Assembly: GCA_001797335.1 (NCBI GenBank)
Contig: MGPE01000005.1
Coordinates: 186,001 to 250,000 of the forward strand
Source: Deltaproteobacteria bacterium GWA2_38_16
GTDB taxonomy: Bacteria > Bdellovibrionota > JACOXK01 > 2-02-FULL-40-11
Direction: 5' to 3'
DNA: 64,000 bases
Shown here: positions 36,027-44,061 of the stretch, piece by piece
Layout: the number at the start of each line of letters is the position of its first letter
Numbering within the stretch: the first letter of the stretch is position 1
Translations under genes and position numbers: made by a program
The notes under the pieces: model-generated
What the model saw: the letters and a program-made list of their open reading frames with translations, nothing else
The model's database searches: none
What the model was told of the DNA's origin: nothing

Positions 36027-37061
36027 TTAATCTTTAAAAAGATCTTGATGGGTATAAACCCAGTCGTATAGTTTTCGGATTCCTTGTTGAGGTGAAATTT
36101 TGGGTGCCCATTGCAAGTCCTTGTATATTTTTTGAATATTACAAATAAAGATGGGTTGATCCCCTGGTCTTAAAGTAGAAAATTTTAAATTAATATTTTT
36201 TTTATTCAAAATTTTAAGTTCTTCAATAAGTTGTAGTAGGGATAAGGTACATTGAGGGCCCCCACCAATATTGTATGCTTTTCCACTGATTTTATCTGGA
36301 TTTTCCACTGCCCCAACATAGCATGCGATGAGATCATCAATAAACAATATATCTCTGACTTGTTTTCCGTTTCCGTAAATCGTAATGGGTTTATTTAAGA
36401 CGCTGGCAATGGTAAACCAAGCAACCCATCCTTGATCTTCAATCCCAAATTGTCTGTATCCATAAATACAAGACTGTCTAAAGGAAGATGCTTGAATCCC
36501 ATAAATTCGAGAATAATCTAAAACATATTGATCTCCGGTTCCCTTTGAACATCCATAGGGAGAATGAAAATCTAAGGGGTGGACTTCAGAAATGGAGTCT
36601 ATGGGTTGTTGAAAGGCATAATGATCTTTTTCTTCAAGTACTTTTAAATGAGATAAACTTCCATATACCTTGTTGGTGGATGCATAGATTAAAAATGGAT
36701 TTTTGCCTTTGCTTTTTAAGCTCCGTAATCCCTCTAAGATATTAAAAGTTCCAAGGGCATTGGTTTCAAAATCTTCTCGAGGGGCATCAATAGAGGTAGT
36801 AACGGCTACTTGAGCCGCCAGGTGTAAAACAGCCGTAGTGTTGGGATGAGAAAGAAGAAAATCTAAAACCTGTTCGCCATTTCGAATATCCCCTTTTGTG
36901 AATTTAAATTTACCTTGTGTTTTAAGCCAATCTAAATTTTTAAGGGTGCCCTGACGCGAAAGATTATCAAAGATATGTACCTGATAGCCTTTTTTAAGAA
37001 AAGTTTGAGCTGCATTAATTCCAATAAATCCAGCTCCTCCAAATATGATGATTTCTTTCAT
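36027..37061 (-). CDS. NAD-dependent sugar-nucleotide epimerase, CDP-paratose 2-epimerase-like
   Basis: 344 aa, extended short-chain dehydrogenase. Cofactor motif FGGAGFIGINAAQTF, then NLSRQGTLKNLDWL, a catalytic Ser/Thr region YASTNKVYG, Tyr-x3-Lys in YGCSKGTGDQ, and FRQSCIYGYRQFGIEDQGW, which is characteristic of CDP-tyvelose/paratose 2-epimerases. It probably supplies an unusual sugar for the adjacent glycosyltransferase. The exact sugar cannot be read from the sequence. Confidence 0.8.
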   Translation of the reverse strand: MKEIIIFGGAGFIGINAAQTFLKKGYQVHIFDNLSRQGTLKNLDWLKTQGKFKFTKGDIRNGEQVLDFLLSHPNTTAVLHLAAQVAVTTSIDAPREDFETNALGTFNILEGLRSLKSKGKNPFLIYASTNKVYGSLSHLKVLEEKDHYAFQQPIDSISEVHPLDFHSPYGCSKGTGDQYVLDYSRIYGIQASSFRQSCIYGYRQFGIEDQGWVAWFTIASVLNKPITIYGNGKQVRDILFIDDLIACYVGAVENPDKISGKAYNIGGGPQCTLSLLQLIEELKILNKKNINLKFSTLRPGDQPIFICNIQKIYKDLQWAPKISPQQGIRKLYDWVYTHQDLFKD

Positions 37062-37145
37062 GAGATTGAGCCTAAGTTTAGTTGTTGAAAATTTCTATGT
37101 CAAGATGATGATGTGATGATATATAACTAAAACAGTGGAGAAGAT

Positions 37146-38720
37146 ATGACCCTTTTCGAATTTAATAAAGAAAAAAAGAAAGAGTTGGTTGAACTTGTTA
37201 GCCGACGGATATTTGATTCCTATTCTTTAAAAAATGAACCTGATCTGGATCAAACGTTAGAGGAGATGATCTATTGGGAGAAAAAAAGAAGTAAAAAATA
37301 CAAATATTGGGATCAGTATAAAGAACAATATTTGCAAAGTTCTTTAGAAACTAAAAAAGAACTTTTAAAGGGATCTATTGATCACTATTCCCATCAAATT
37401 GTGGGTAATTTTAATCCTACGATCTATCATTTATCGGCGAAACTGATTCCTCCTTTTTTAAATTTATTGCTCGATGCTTTATCTTTAAAACGCCTTTGGC
37501 ACTTTAGAGCCTCCATCGTGAATGAAAACATTATGATGACCGGGAATCTACCCTTCATTCGTTCTTTGGCGACTCGGGGAACACTGGTATTTGTTCCGAC
37601 ACATTTAAGTAATTTAGATTCGATTTTGATGGGGACAGCACTTTATTATGCGGACTTGCCTCCAGTGATGTATGGGGCAGGGCTTAACCTTTTTAAAAAT
37701 AAAATCATTGGATTTTTTATGAATAATTTGGGGGCGTATAAAGTCGATCGCCTTCGTATTCATCAACTGTATAAAGATGTATTAAAAGAATATGCGGCTT
37801 CATCTATTCAATTGGGCTTTCATAATCTTTTCTTTCCCGGGGGAACTCGAAGCCGTTCTGGAAGTGTAGAGAAAAAGCTAAAGTTGGGATTATTGGGAAC
37901 GAGTTTAAAAGCCTACATTCGAAATTTGGAAGAATCAAAATTAACTCCCAATATTTATATTATCCCAGTTAATCTCAATGCTCATTTAACCTTAGAAGCA
38001 GAAACATTGATTGGTGATTTTTTAGCAGCGACTGGGCAATCTCGATACATCATTGAAAATGATGAATTTTCAAAATTAGGACGATTGTATTCTTATTTTA
38101 AAAATCTCATGCATTTAAATTCTAAAACGTTTGTTCATTTTGGAGATCCTTTGGATCCTTTTGGTAATAAAGTCAATTCCGATGGTAAGTCGATCGATTA
38201 TCATGGCAGGGTGATTGACATTTCACGATATGTAAAGCGAGAGGGTGTTATTGTCCATGATGATGATCGAGATCAAAATTATACGAAAGAATTGGCTAAG
38301 ATGCTCATGGATGTTTTTCACTGCAATAACCGTGTGCTATCGACAAATCTTGTGGCGTTTACATTGTATGAGATGATTGCCAATCGTTATCCAGATTTTG
38401 ATATTTATAAACTCTTAAGAACCTATACCTATCATAAAGCAATCCCATTAAAAGATGTGTATGAAAAATTAGAAAGGGTTAGGCAATTTTTGGAACAGCT
38501 CTCTGATCAAGGGCGTATTATCTATGCCCATTATCTAAAAAAATTAGATGCTCAGGATATTGTAAATGAAGCTTTAAAAATATTTGCTTCCTATCATCAA
38601 AGGAGAACCGTGTATCGAGTGGGAGATGAACTTTGGGTTGGGGATTTGCTTCTTTTGTATTATTACCATAACCGTTTGGTGGGGTATAATTTAGAAGATA
38701 TGTTAAAGGGAACTTTATGA
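37146..38720 (+). CDS. Glycerol-3-phosphate 1-O-acyltransferase, PlsB-like
   Basis: 524 aa. The PlsC/PlsB active-site block is present: H153-x4-D158 in THLSNLDS, then GAYKVDR and FFPGGTRSRSGSVEKKLKLGL, all on one face of the acyltransferase fold. There is no clear membrane helix, but hydrophobic patches suggest peripheral attachment. It is shorter than E. coli PlsB (about 800 aa). It overlaps gpsA by 4 nt, which supplies its substrate glycerol 3-phosphate; this operon context makes the assignment strong. Confidence 0.85.
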   Translation: MTLFEFNKEKKKELVELVSRRIFDSYSLKNEPDLDQTLEEMIYWEKKRSKKYKYWDQYKEQYLQSSLETKKELLKGSIDHYSHQIVGNFNPTIYHLSAKLIPPFLNLLLDALSLKRLWHFRASIVNENIMMTGNLPFIRSLATRGTLVFVPTHLSNLDSILMGTALYYADLPPVMYGAGLNLFKNKIIGFFMNNLGAYKVDRLRIHQLYKDVLKEYAASSIQLGFHNLFFPGGTRSRSGSVEKKLKLGLLGTSLKAYIRNLEESKLTPNIYIIPVNLNAHLTLEAETLIGDFLAATGQSRYIIENDEFSKLGRLYSYFKNLMHLNSKTFVHFGDPLDPFGNKVNSDGKSIDYHGRVIDISRYVKREGVIVHDDDRDQNYTKELAKMLMDVFHCNNRVLSTNLVAFTLYEMIANRYPDFDIYKLLRTYTYHKAIPLKDVYEKLERVRQFLEQLSDQGRIIYAHYLKKLDAQDIVNEALKIFASYHQRRTVYRVGDELWVGDLLLLYYYHNRLVGYNLEDMLKGTL

Positions 38721-39787
38721 AAAAAACAATAGGTGTTTTAGGAAGTGGTAACTGGGGAACCACGCTTGCCAATTTAATTGCTCAAAGAGGTCAGTCCGTA
38801 TTGCTTTGGAGTCGAAATCCTTCGACCGTTCAAGAAATAAATCATTCTAAGACCAATCAAAAATATACTCCGGGATTAAAAATTTTAGATTCTATCCATG
38901 CGACTTCTTCTATGAAGGAAGTGGCAGAATCATGTGAACTTATTTTTGTGGTGGTTCCTTCGAAGGTATTTAGAGAGGTAAGTCAGGAGTTGGGTACCTA
39001 TGTTTCTGGAGATCAGATATTGGTCAGTGGGACTAAAGGGATTGAAAATAAAACATTTAGAATGATGTGCGATATTTTAAAAGAAGAAACGTGTTGCAAA
39101 AAAGTAGGAGCATTATCGGGGCCTAATATTGCCACAGAAATTATTCAAGGCGATCCTTCAGGATCTGTCATTGCTTCTCATTATAATGAAGTGATTGAGA
39201 GGGTGATGGGGGCTCTTCAGCAACCTTTATTTAAAATGTATGGAAATAAAGATGTTAAAGGGGTTGAAATTGGAGGAGCACTTAAAAATATTATTGCCAT
39301 TGCTTCAGGAATTGCCACAGGTCTTCATCTTGGGAATAATTCCAAGGCATTTTTAATTAGTCGTGGAATAGTTGAAATCTCTAGATATGGAAAATTTTTT
39401 GGAGCAGATCCTAAAACATTTTTTGGGCTCTCGGGTATTGGGGATCTTATGGCTACCTGTTACAGTGAACACAGTCGTAATAATACCTTTGGAAGAAAAT
39501 TAGCCAGTGGTCAAACCATGGATGACATCTTAAAGGCCTCTAATATGGTGATTGAGGGAATTTATACGGTACAAGCGGTGCAAGCGCTCGCCCAAAAATT
39601 TAATATTTTTATGCCAATTTCTGCGGGTATTTATCGAGTCCTCTATGAAAATGCCAATTTAAAAGAAGTAATCCGGGATTTGATGTCGGTTCGTGTGACC
39701 TACGAAAGTGAAGATTTTAAAGAAGATGTTTCTCATATTACGCATATGCTGGTGAATAAATACCCCATTCCTGAACATTTTCTATGA
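38717..39787 (+). CDS. gpsA: Glycerol-3-phosphate dehydrogenase [NAD(P)+]
   Basis: 356 aa. It reduces dihydroxyacetone phosphate to glycerol 3-phosphate for lipid synthesis. The N-terminal GVLGSGNWGTTLANLIA nucleotide site is followed by SGTKGIE, LSGPNIATEI, the catalytic Lys in EIGGALKNIIAIASGIATGL, and GLSGIGDLMATC. It is placed between the acyltransferase and a HAD phosphatase gene, overlapping both by 4 nt. Confidence 0.95.
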   Translation: MKKTIGVLGSGNWGTTLANLIAQRGQSVLLWSRNPSTVQEINHSKTNQKYTPGLKILDSIHATSSMKEVAESCELIFVVVPSKVFREVSQELGTYVSGDQILVSGTKGIENKTFRMMCDILKEETCCKKVGALSGPNIATEIIQGDPSGSVIASHYNEVIERVMGALQQPLFKMYGNKDVKGVEIGGALKNIIAIASGIATGLHLGNNSKAFLISRGIVEISRYGKFFGADPKTFFGLSGIGDLMATCYSEHSRNNTFGRKLASGQTMDDILKASNMVIEGIYTVQAVQALAQKFNIFMPISAGIYRVLYENANLKEVIRDLMSVRVTYESEDFKEDVSHITHMLVNKYPIPEHFL

Positions 39788-40572
39788 AAATTTTTCTCTA
39801 TCGGAAACTTCCAGAAAACTTCGATCAGGATATTTATATTTGGGATGTCGATAAAACCTATCTTCACACCAACTTTGAATCATTTAAAGGGCTCATGAAT
39901 ATTCTTTTTGAATTTGCTATTGATAAAACAGCTATTCCGGGGGCTAAGGAGCTTTTGCGAGAGTTAAGGCGAGGGAAAGAATCTAAAATTGGGCTGTCTC
40001 CTATTTTTTTTATTTCAGCAAGCCCCGTGATGCTTAAAAAAGTATTAGAAGGGAAATTTTTAATTGATGGGGTTCAGCACGATGGCATTGTTCTTAAAGA
40101 TTATCGGTCGTTGCGCCGATTGTTGGGGAAGGTGAGAATTAAAAATAATTTTCCCTATAAACTCATGTGTCTTTTGACACACCGGCTTTTGATGCCAGAG
40201 AAATCTACTGAAATTTTATTTGGAGATGATTTTGAGCGGGATGCCGATATTTATTCTTTATATGCGGATATTTTATCCCACAAGATCGATCGTGAGGGAG
40301 TAAAAAAATATTTACTCAAAGAAAAATTAATTAAAAAAGAGATCGAAAAGATTTTAGCCTTGGTCGAGAAAAATCAGAAACGCTCTTCAAAAGAGGTGGT
40401 TAAAAAAATCTTTATTCATCAAATTAAACATCAAGATCCAAAGTGGTTTTTAAAATACGGGGATCGTTTAGTGGCGACTCAAGATTATAGACAAACAGCC
40501 GAAATTTTGTATACCATGGGCAAGATTTCAAAATCTGGGCTTAAGCGTATTTCGGATTCAGTATGGAAATAA
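39784..40572 (+). CDS. HAD-superfamily phosphatase linked to glycerolipid genes
   Basis: 262 aa. Motif I is WDVDKTYLHTNF (D21, D23), motif II is the FFISASP Ser, and the acidic motif is LFGDDFERDADIYS. The pattern ISASP with late GDD is close to the App1/DUF2183-type lipid phosphatases. The last 80 residues are helical and basic. It overlaps gpsA and the following gene, so its substrate may be phosphatidate or glycerol phosphate (inference). Confidence 0.72.
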   Translation: MKIFLYRKLPENFDQDIYIWDVDKTYLHTNFESFKGLMNILFEFAIDKTAIPGAKELLRELRRGKESKIGLSPIFFISASPVMLKKVLEGKFLIDGVQHDGIVLKDYRSLRRLLGKVRIKNNFPYKLMCLLTHRLLMPEKSTEILFGDDFERDADIYSLYADILSHKIDREGVKKYLLKEKLIKKEIEKILALVEKNQKRSSKEVVKKIFIHQIKHQDPKWFLKYGDRLVATQDYRQTAEILYTMGKISKSGLKRISDSVWK

Positions 40573-41006
40573 AAGAAATTCAAAAATCTGTATTTTCTGT
40601 GCGGTTGGTGAAAGAGGAGGAAGTGATTCAATCTTTCACACAATGGGCGAGCGATCAAAAAATTGGATTTGCATCCTTTCAGGCTATTGGAGCGCTAAAA
40701 GAGGTGGAGTTGGGATATTATGATTTACACAAAAAAACATTTTTAAAAAAAATCTTTAAAGATGATTTGGAGCTCTTAAGTGGGCTTGGAAATATTTCTT
40801 GGGTAGAGTCTAAGACACCTTTTGTTCACTTTCATGCTTCTTTGGGGCAACGTGACTATGCAGTTATTGGAGGTCATGTATTTTCTGCCAAAGTGGCGGT
40901 AGCTTTTGAGTGCTTTGTGACTGTCTATCCCGTGAAAGTATTTAAAAAAGATGACCCAGACATTGGACTCAAAGTATGGAACTTAGAAAACTGTCAAATT
41001 TTTTAA
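40563..41006 (+). CDS. PPC-domain (DUF296) protein
   Basis: 147 aa, the plant-and-prokaryote-conserved domain. Conserved segments: an early VRLVKEEEVIQSF, GALKEVELGYYD, ELLSGLGNISW, and the metal-binding-looking VHFHASLGQRDYAVIGGH. Bacterial members form trimers; their function is poorly known, and some bind DNA or small ligands. It overlaps the HAD gene by 10 nt as the last gene of the plsB-gpsA operon. The convergent DoxX-like gene overlaps its end by 4 nt. Confidence 0.82.
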   Translation: MEIKEIQKSVFSVRLVKEEEVIQSFTQWASDQKIGFASFQAIGALKEVELGYYDLHKKTFLKKIFKDDLELLSGLGNISWVESKTPFVHFHASLGQRDYAVIGGHVFSAKVAVAFECFVTVYPVKVFKKDDPDIGLKVWNLENCQIF

Positions 41007-41485
41007 CTCTTGCAGCAGCTGCCTTTATCTTCTGTGGAATCGGTGCCGCAGCATTTTTTATGAAGCAGACAGTCTAGACCCCATTTTTGGCAGCCTATAC
41101 AGGCCAGGGCCAAAGAAGCGCCCAGAAGAACAAAGGGGAATTCAAATCCACCTTGGGATGCAAAAAATCCATTTTTTAAGTGCACCGTCACAATGGCCAT
41201 AAACATGGTAAAAGAAATCAGTGCTGCAAAAATTCGAGTACCTAGCCCTAAGAGGATTCCAATTCCACCCAAAAATTCTGTAAACGCTAAAAGATAACCC
41301 ATAAGCTCAGGAGCCGGAAATCCCATTTGAGTTAAAAAGCCAATAGTTCCGGGAAGGCCACCTCCACCAAAAGTGCCTAATACTTTTTGGCTTCCATGCA
41401 TGATAAAGGTGATTCCAATAGTTAGTCTTAAAAATAATGAGCCCAGCTCTGGGCACAGCTTACAACACCATTTTGAATTGAACAT
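41003..41485 (-). CDS. DoxX-family membrane protein with Cys-rich ends
   Basis: 160 aa. Start 41485 is set by AAAGGAGAAAA. Four helices in the DoxX pattern: FLRLTIGITFIMHGSQKVLG, GYLLAFTEFLGGIGILLGLGTR, then FTMFMAIVTVHLKNGFF with a conserved His. Unlike typical DoxX, it carries extra Cys: KWCCKLCPE before helix 1 and CIGC, DCL, KKCC and SCCKS after the last helix. These could bind metal or form disulfides; DoxX relatives are linked to thiol and oxidative-stress handling. The gene stands alone on its strand. Confidence 0.8.
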   Translation of the reverse strand: MFNSKWCCKLCPELGSLFLRLTIGITFIMHGSQKVLGTFGGGGLPGTIGFLTQMGFPAPELMGYLLAFTEFLGGIGILLGLGTRIFAALISFTMFMAIVTVHLKNGFFASQGGFEFPFVLLGASLALACIGCQKWGLDCLLHKKCCGTDSTEDKGSCCKS

Positions 41486-41568
41486 GTTTTTTCTCCTTTT
41501 AAAAAAGCATAGCAAAAAAAGATCGTATCTTGCAAGAGTTTGCATTTTATGTTTAACTTACCGACTGT

Positions 41569-43008
41569 ATGTCTTACGACGTTATTGTGGTAGGTGCAGG
41601 GGCGAGTGGCATTTTTACTTCTCTCTTCTTAATTGAAGAAAATCCAAATCTCCATATTTTGCTTTTAGATAAAGGCAAACCTTTAGAAAAACGCGACCGA
41701 AAAGTAGGAACAGATCTTATGGAAGGATGGGGTGGAGCTGGAAGTTTTTCTGATGGAAAACTGGTATTTTCTACAGATCGTGAATATGGCGGAAATCTTC
41801 AAGAATATATCCATGATATGAACCTTTTTGGAAGGCTCATGAAAAAAGTAGATGATGTCTACATGCGCTTTTCCGATGAGAAAAATATCCGCATCTATGG
41901 GGATGATGAAGAAAAAATTGAAAATATTAAAGTGAGAGCTGCCCGCTGTGGGCTTCACCTGCTCTCAGCCAGAATTCGCCATCTGGGGACAGATCATAAC
42001 TACGATATTTTGGCCAATATGTATACATATCTGAAAGATAAGATCGATATTCGCTTTCATCAGGAAGTCTCTCGTTGTGAAGTTTTGGATAAGGGATTTG
42101 AGGTGCACGTCAAAGATTTAGAAAATATTAAAGAATACTCTGAGAAGTCTCCGTATTTAGTGTTAGGACCTGGACGACGTGGCATGACCTTCTTTAAAAA
42201 AGTGGCCGAGCAATTGGGCTTAGAGCTTATTAATAATCAAGTGGACGTGGGAGTAAGAGTAGAGCTTCCCAACTGGGTCATGAAAGAAATTTGTGATGTA
42301 GTGTATGAACCAAAGCTTGTGGCTAGAACCCAAAAAACAGATCTAAGAGCTAGAACATTTTGTGTAAATTACGGAGGAGAAGTGGTGCAAGAGGAGGTAG
42401 ATAAGCTCATCACCTGTAATGGCCACAGCTATGCCGATGATTCTAAAAAAACAGCGAATACGAATTTTGCACTGCTTGTTTCGACCAAATTTACCCATCC
42501 TTTTAATGATCCTTATGGGTATGGGAAAGCAGTGGCTCAGCAGTGTAATGTTTTAGGAAATGGAGTGATTGTGCAGCGGTTAAGGGATCTTCGAGAAAAC
42601 CGACGAACTACCGAAAAAAGACTTCATGAAATGAACATTCAGCCCACGTTAAAATCGGCCACTCCTGGGAATTTAGGCTATGCTTTTCCCTATACGCAGC
42701 TTACAGCCATTACAGAGATGCTTGAGCTTTTGGATAAACTTATGCCTGGAGTGTGTGGGGGTGATACGCTTCTCTATGGTCCTGAAATTAAATGGTATTC
42801 CAGTCGCACTGTTTTAAAACCCAATTTGGAATCTACAATTAATAATCTCTATTGTATTGGAGATGGAGCAGGGATTTCTCGGGGTATTGTGCAGGCTTCT
42901 CAGTGTGGGATGATTGTGGCCAACGATATTTTAGAAAAACAAAAGGGTGTCGCAAAAAGTAAGTTTCATTTGTATTCGCCTTCTGCTCCTCATCATCTTT
43001 CCCCATGA
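41569..43008 (+). CDS. FAD-dependent dehydrogenase of the COG2509 type
   Basis: 479 aa. The N-terminal Rossmann site is VIVVGAGASGIFTSLFLIE, followed by LLDKG and the GGAGSFSDGKL segment typical of these uncharacterised flavoproteins; a late GDGAGISRGIVQASQCG completes the FAD site. Several Cys are present, but no clear Fe-S pattern. No signal peptide. Substrate unknown. It overlaps the VanZ-like gene by 4 nt. Confidence 0.83.
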   Translation: MSYDVIVVGAGASGIFTSLFLIEENPNLHILLLDKGKPLEKRDRKVGTDLMEGWGGAGSFSDGKLVFSTDREYGGNLQEYIHDMNLFGRLMKKVDDVYMRFSDEKNIRIYGDDEEKIENIKVRAARCGLHLLSARIRHLGTDHNYDILANMYTYLKDKIDIRFHQEVSRCEVLDKGFEVHVKDLENIKEYSEKSPYLVLGPGRRGMTFFKKVAEQLGLELINNQVDVGVRVELPNWVMKEICDVVYEPKLVARTQKTDLRARTFCVNYGGEVVQEEVDKLITCNGHSYADDSKKTANTNFALLVSTKFTHPFNDPYGYGKAVAQQCNVLGNGVIVQRLRDLRENRRTTEKRLHEMNIQPTLKSATPGNLGYAFPYTQLTAITEMLELLDKLMPGVCGGDTLLYGPEIKWYSSRTVLKPNLESTINNLYCIGDGAGISRGIVQASQCGMIVANDILEKQKGVAKSKFHLYSPSAPHHLSP

Positions 43009-43331
43009 AGCAGTGGGGGCCTGTGATTTTGTGGTGTGCTCTTATCTTTTATTCTTCTCATCATCCTGTTCCAGAACCCTTTACAGAAGCGCATACCTTC
43101 CCAGGGGTTGATATTCTCTATCATCTCTTTATTTATGGGATGTTGGGATTTTTGTGCTTTCGGGCTTTTAAAAATTTAATATTTTCATTTTTATTTTGTG
43201 TGCTGTATGGTTTATCTGATGAGATTCACCAATATTGGATGACATTTCGGAGTTTTGAAATTCATGATTTGTTGATGGATGCGGTGGGGGGAATTTTAGG
43301 ATCTAAAATATATGAAAAAATCATCCGTTGA
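43005..43331 (+). CDS. VanZ-like membrane protein
   Basis: 108 aa with about three helices. The family pattern is clear: an early WCALIFYSSHHPVPEPF, an Asp/His pair in GVDILYHLFIYGMLGFL, GLSDEIHQYW, RSFEIHDLLMDAVGGILG. VanZ proteins are small membrane proteins of unclear biochemical role. It overlaps both neighbours (4 and 20 nt). Confidence 0.85.
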   Translation: MKQWGPVILWCALIFYSSHHPVPEPFTEAHTFPGVDILYHLFIYGMLGFLCFRAFKNLIFSFLFCVLYGLSDEIHQYWMTFRSFEIHDLLMDAVGGILGSKIYEKIIR

Positions 43332-43986
43332 AAGAAAAGTGATCGGTACCTCTGTAGAAGGAACATCGATAGAAGCTTGGAAAATTGGACATCAAGGAGA
43401 AATTATTCATTTTTATGGGGGATTTCATGGAGATGAGCCTGAAGGGGTTGAAATTGCACTAAAGCTCAAAGATTATTTAATCCAACATGATGCTGATCTT
43501 TTTCAAAACAAAATAGTGTTGATTGTCCCTTTGGTAAATCCTGATGGGTATAAAAATAAAACGCGGGTCAATAGCCATAAAGTAGATTTAAACAGAAATT
43601 TTCCAACGAAAGATTGGACTAAAGAAGCTCTTGAGCCTAAGTACTATCCGGGACCAAAGCCAGCTTCTGAGCCAGAGGTACGGGCTATACTTGATCTTAT
43701 GGATCAATTTTACCCTCAAAAAATTATTTCTTTCCATAGTCTTATCCCGCATCAACTCAATTATGATGGACCTGCCAAAAAATTGGCTGAAGCTATGTCT
43801 TGCTATAATCACTATCCCGTGACAGATCACATTGGATATCCTACTCCAGGTTCTTTAGGAAATTATGCTGGGCAAGAACGAAATATTGCGCTTATTACTT
43901 ATGAACTTCCTGAAAAGATTTCAAAAGAAAAAGCCTGGGAAGAATCCAAAGAAGCCCTCTTAGAAGCCATCCGATTTGTGTTGTAG
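43312..43986 (+). CDS. M14-family zinc carboxypeptidase, MpaA-like
   Basis: 224 aa. Zinc ligands and substrate motifs: HGDEPEG (His, Glu), VPLVNPDGYKNKTR, DLNRNFP (Arg contacting the substrate carboxylate), SFHS (His) and the catalytic Glu in ITYELPE. This compact form matches MpaA, which trims murein tripeptide during cell-wall recycling in the cytoplasm. No signal peptide, in agreement. Cell-wall recycling is the best assignment but not proven. Confidence 0.85.
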   Translation: MKKSSVERKVIGTSVEGTSIEAWKIGHQGEIIHFYGGFHGDEPEGVEIALKLKDYLIQHDADLFQNKIVLIVPLVNPDGYKNKTRVNSHKVDLNRNFPTKDWTKEALEPKYYPGPKPASEPEVRAILDLMDQFYPQKIISFHSLIPHQLNYDGPAKKLAEAMSCYNHYPVTDHIGYPTPGSLGNYAGQERNIALITYELPEKISKEKAWEESKEALLEAIRFVL

Positions 43987-44061
43987 CCTTGGTTTGACAA
44001 TCAGTAAAAGTTAGTCCAATATAGAGAATATCCCCATGTTACCGTTTTTTTGGGAGGTATC

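Noticed and set aside
43994-44025. Sigma-70 promoter before the kinase gene (TTGACA with TATAGA)
   Set aside because: The spacer to the better -10 is 20 bases, too long for a confident call.
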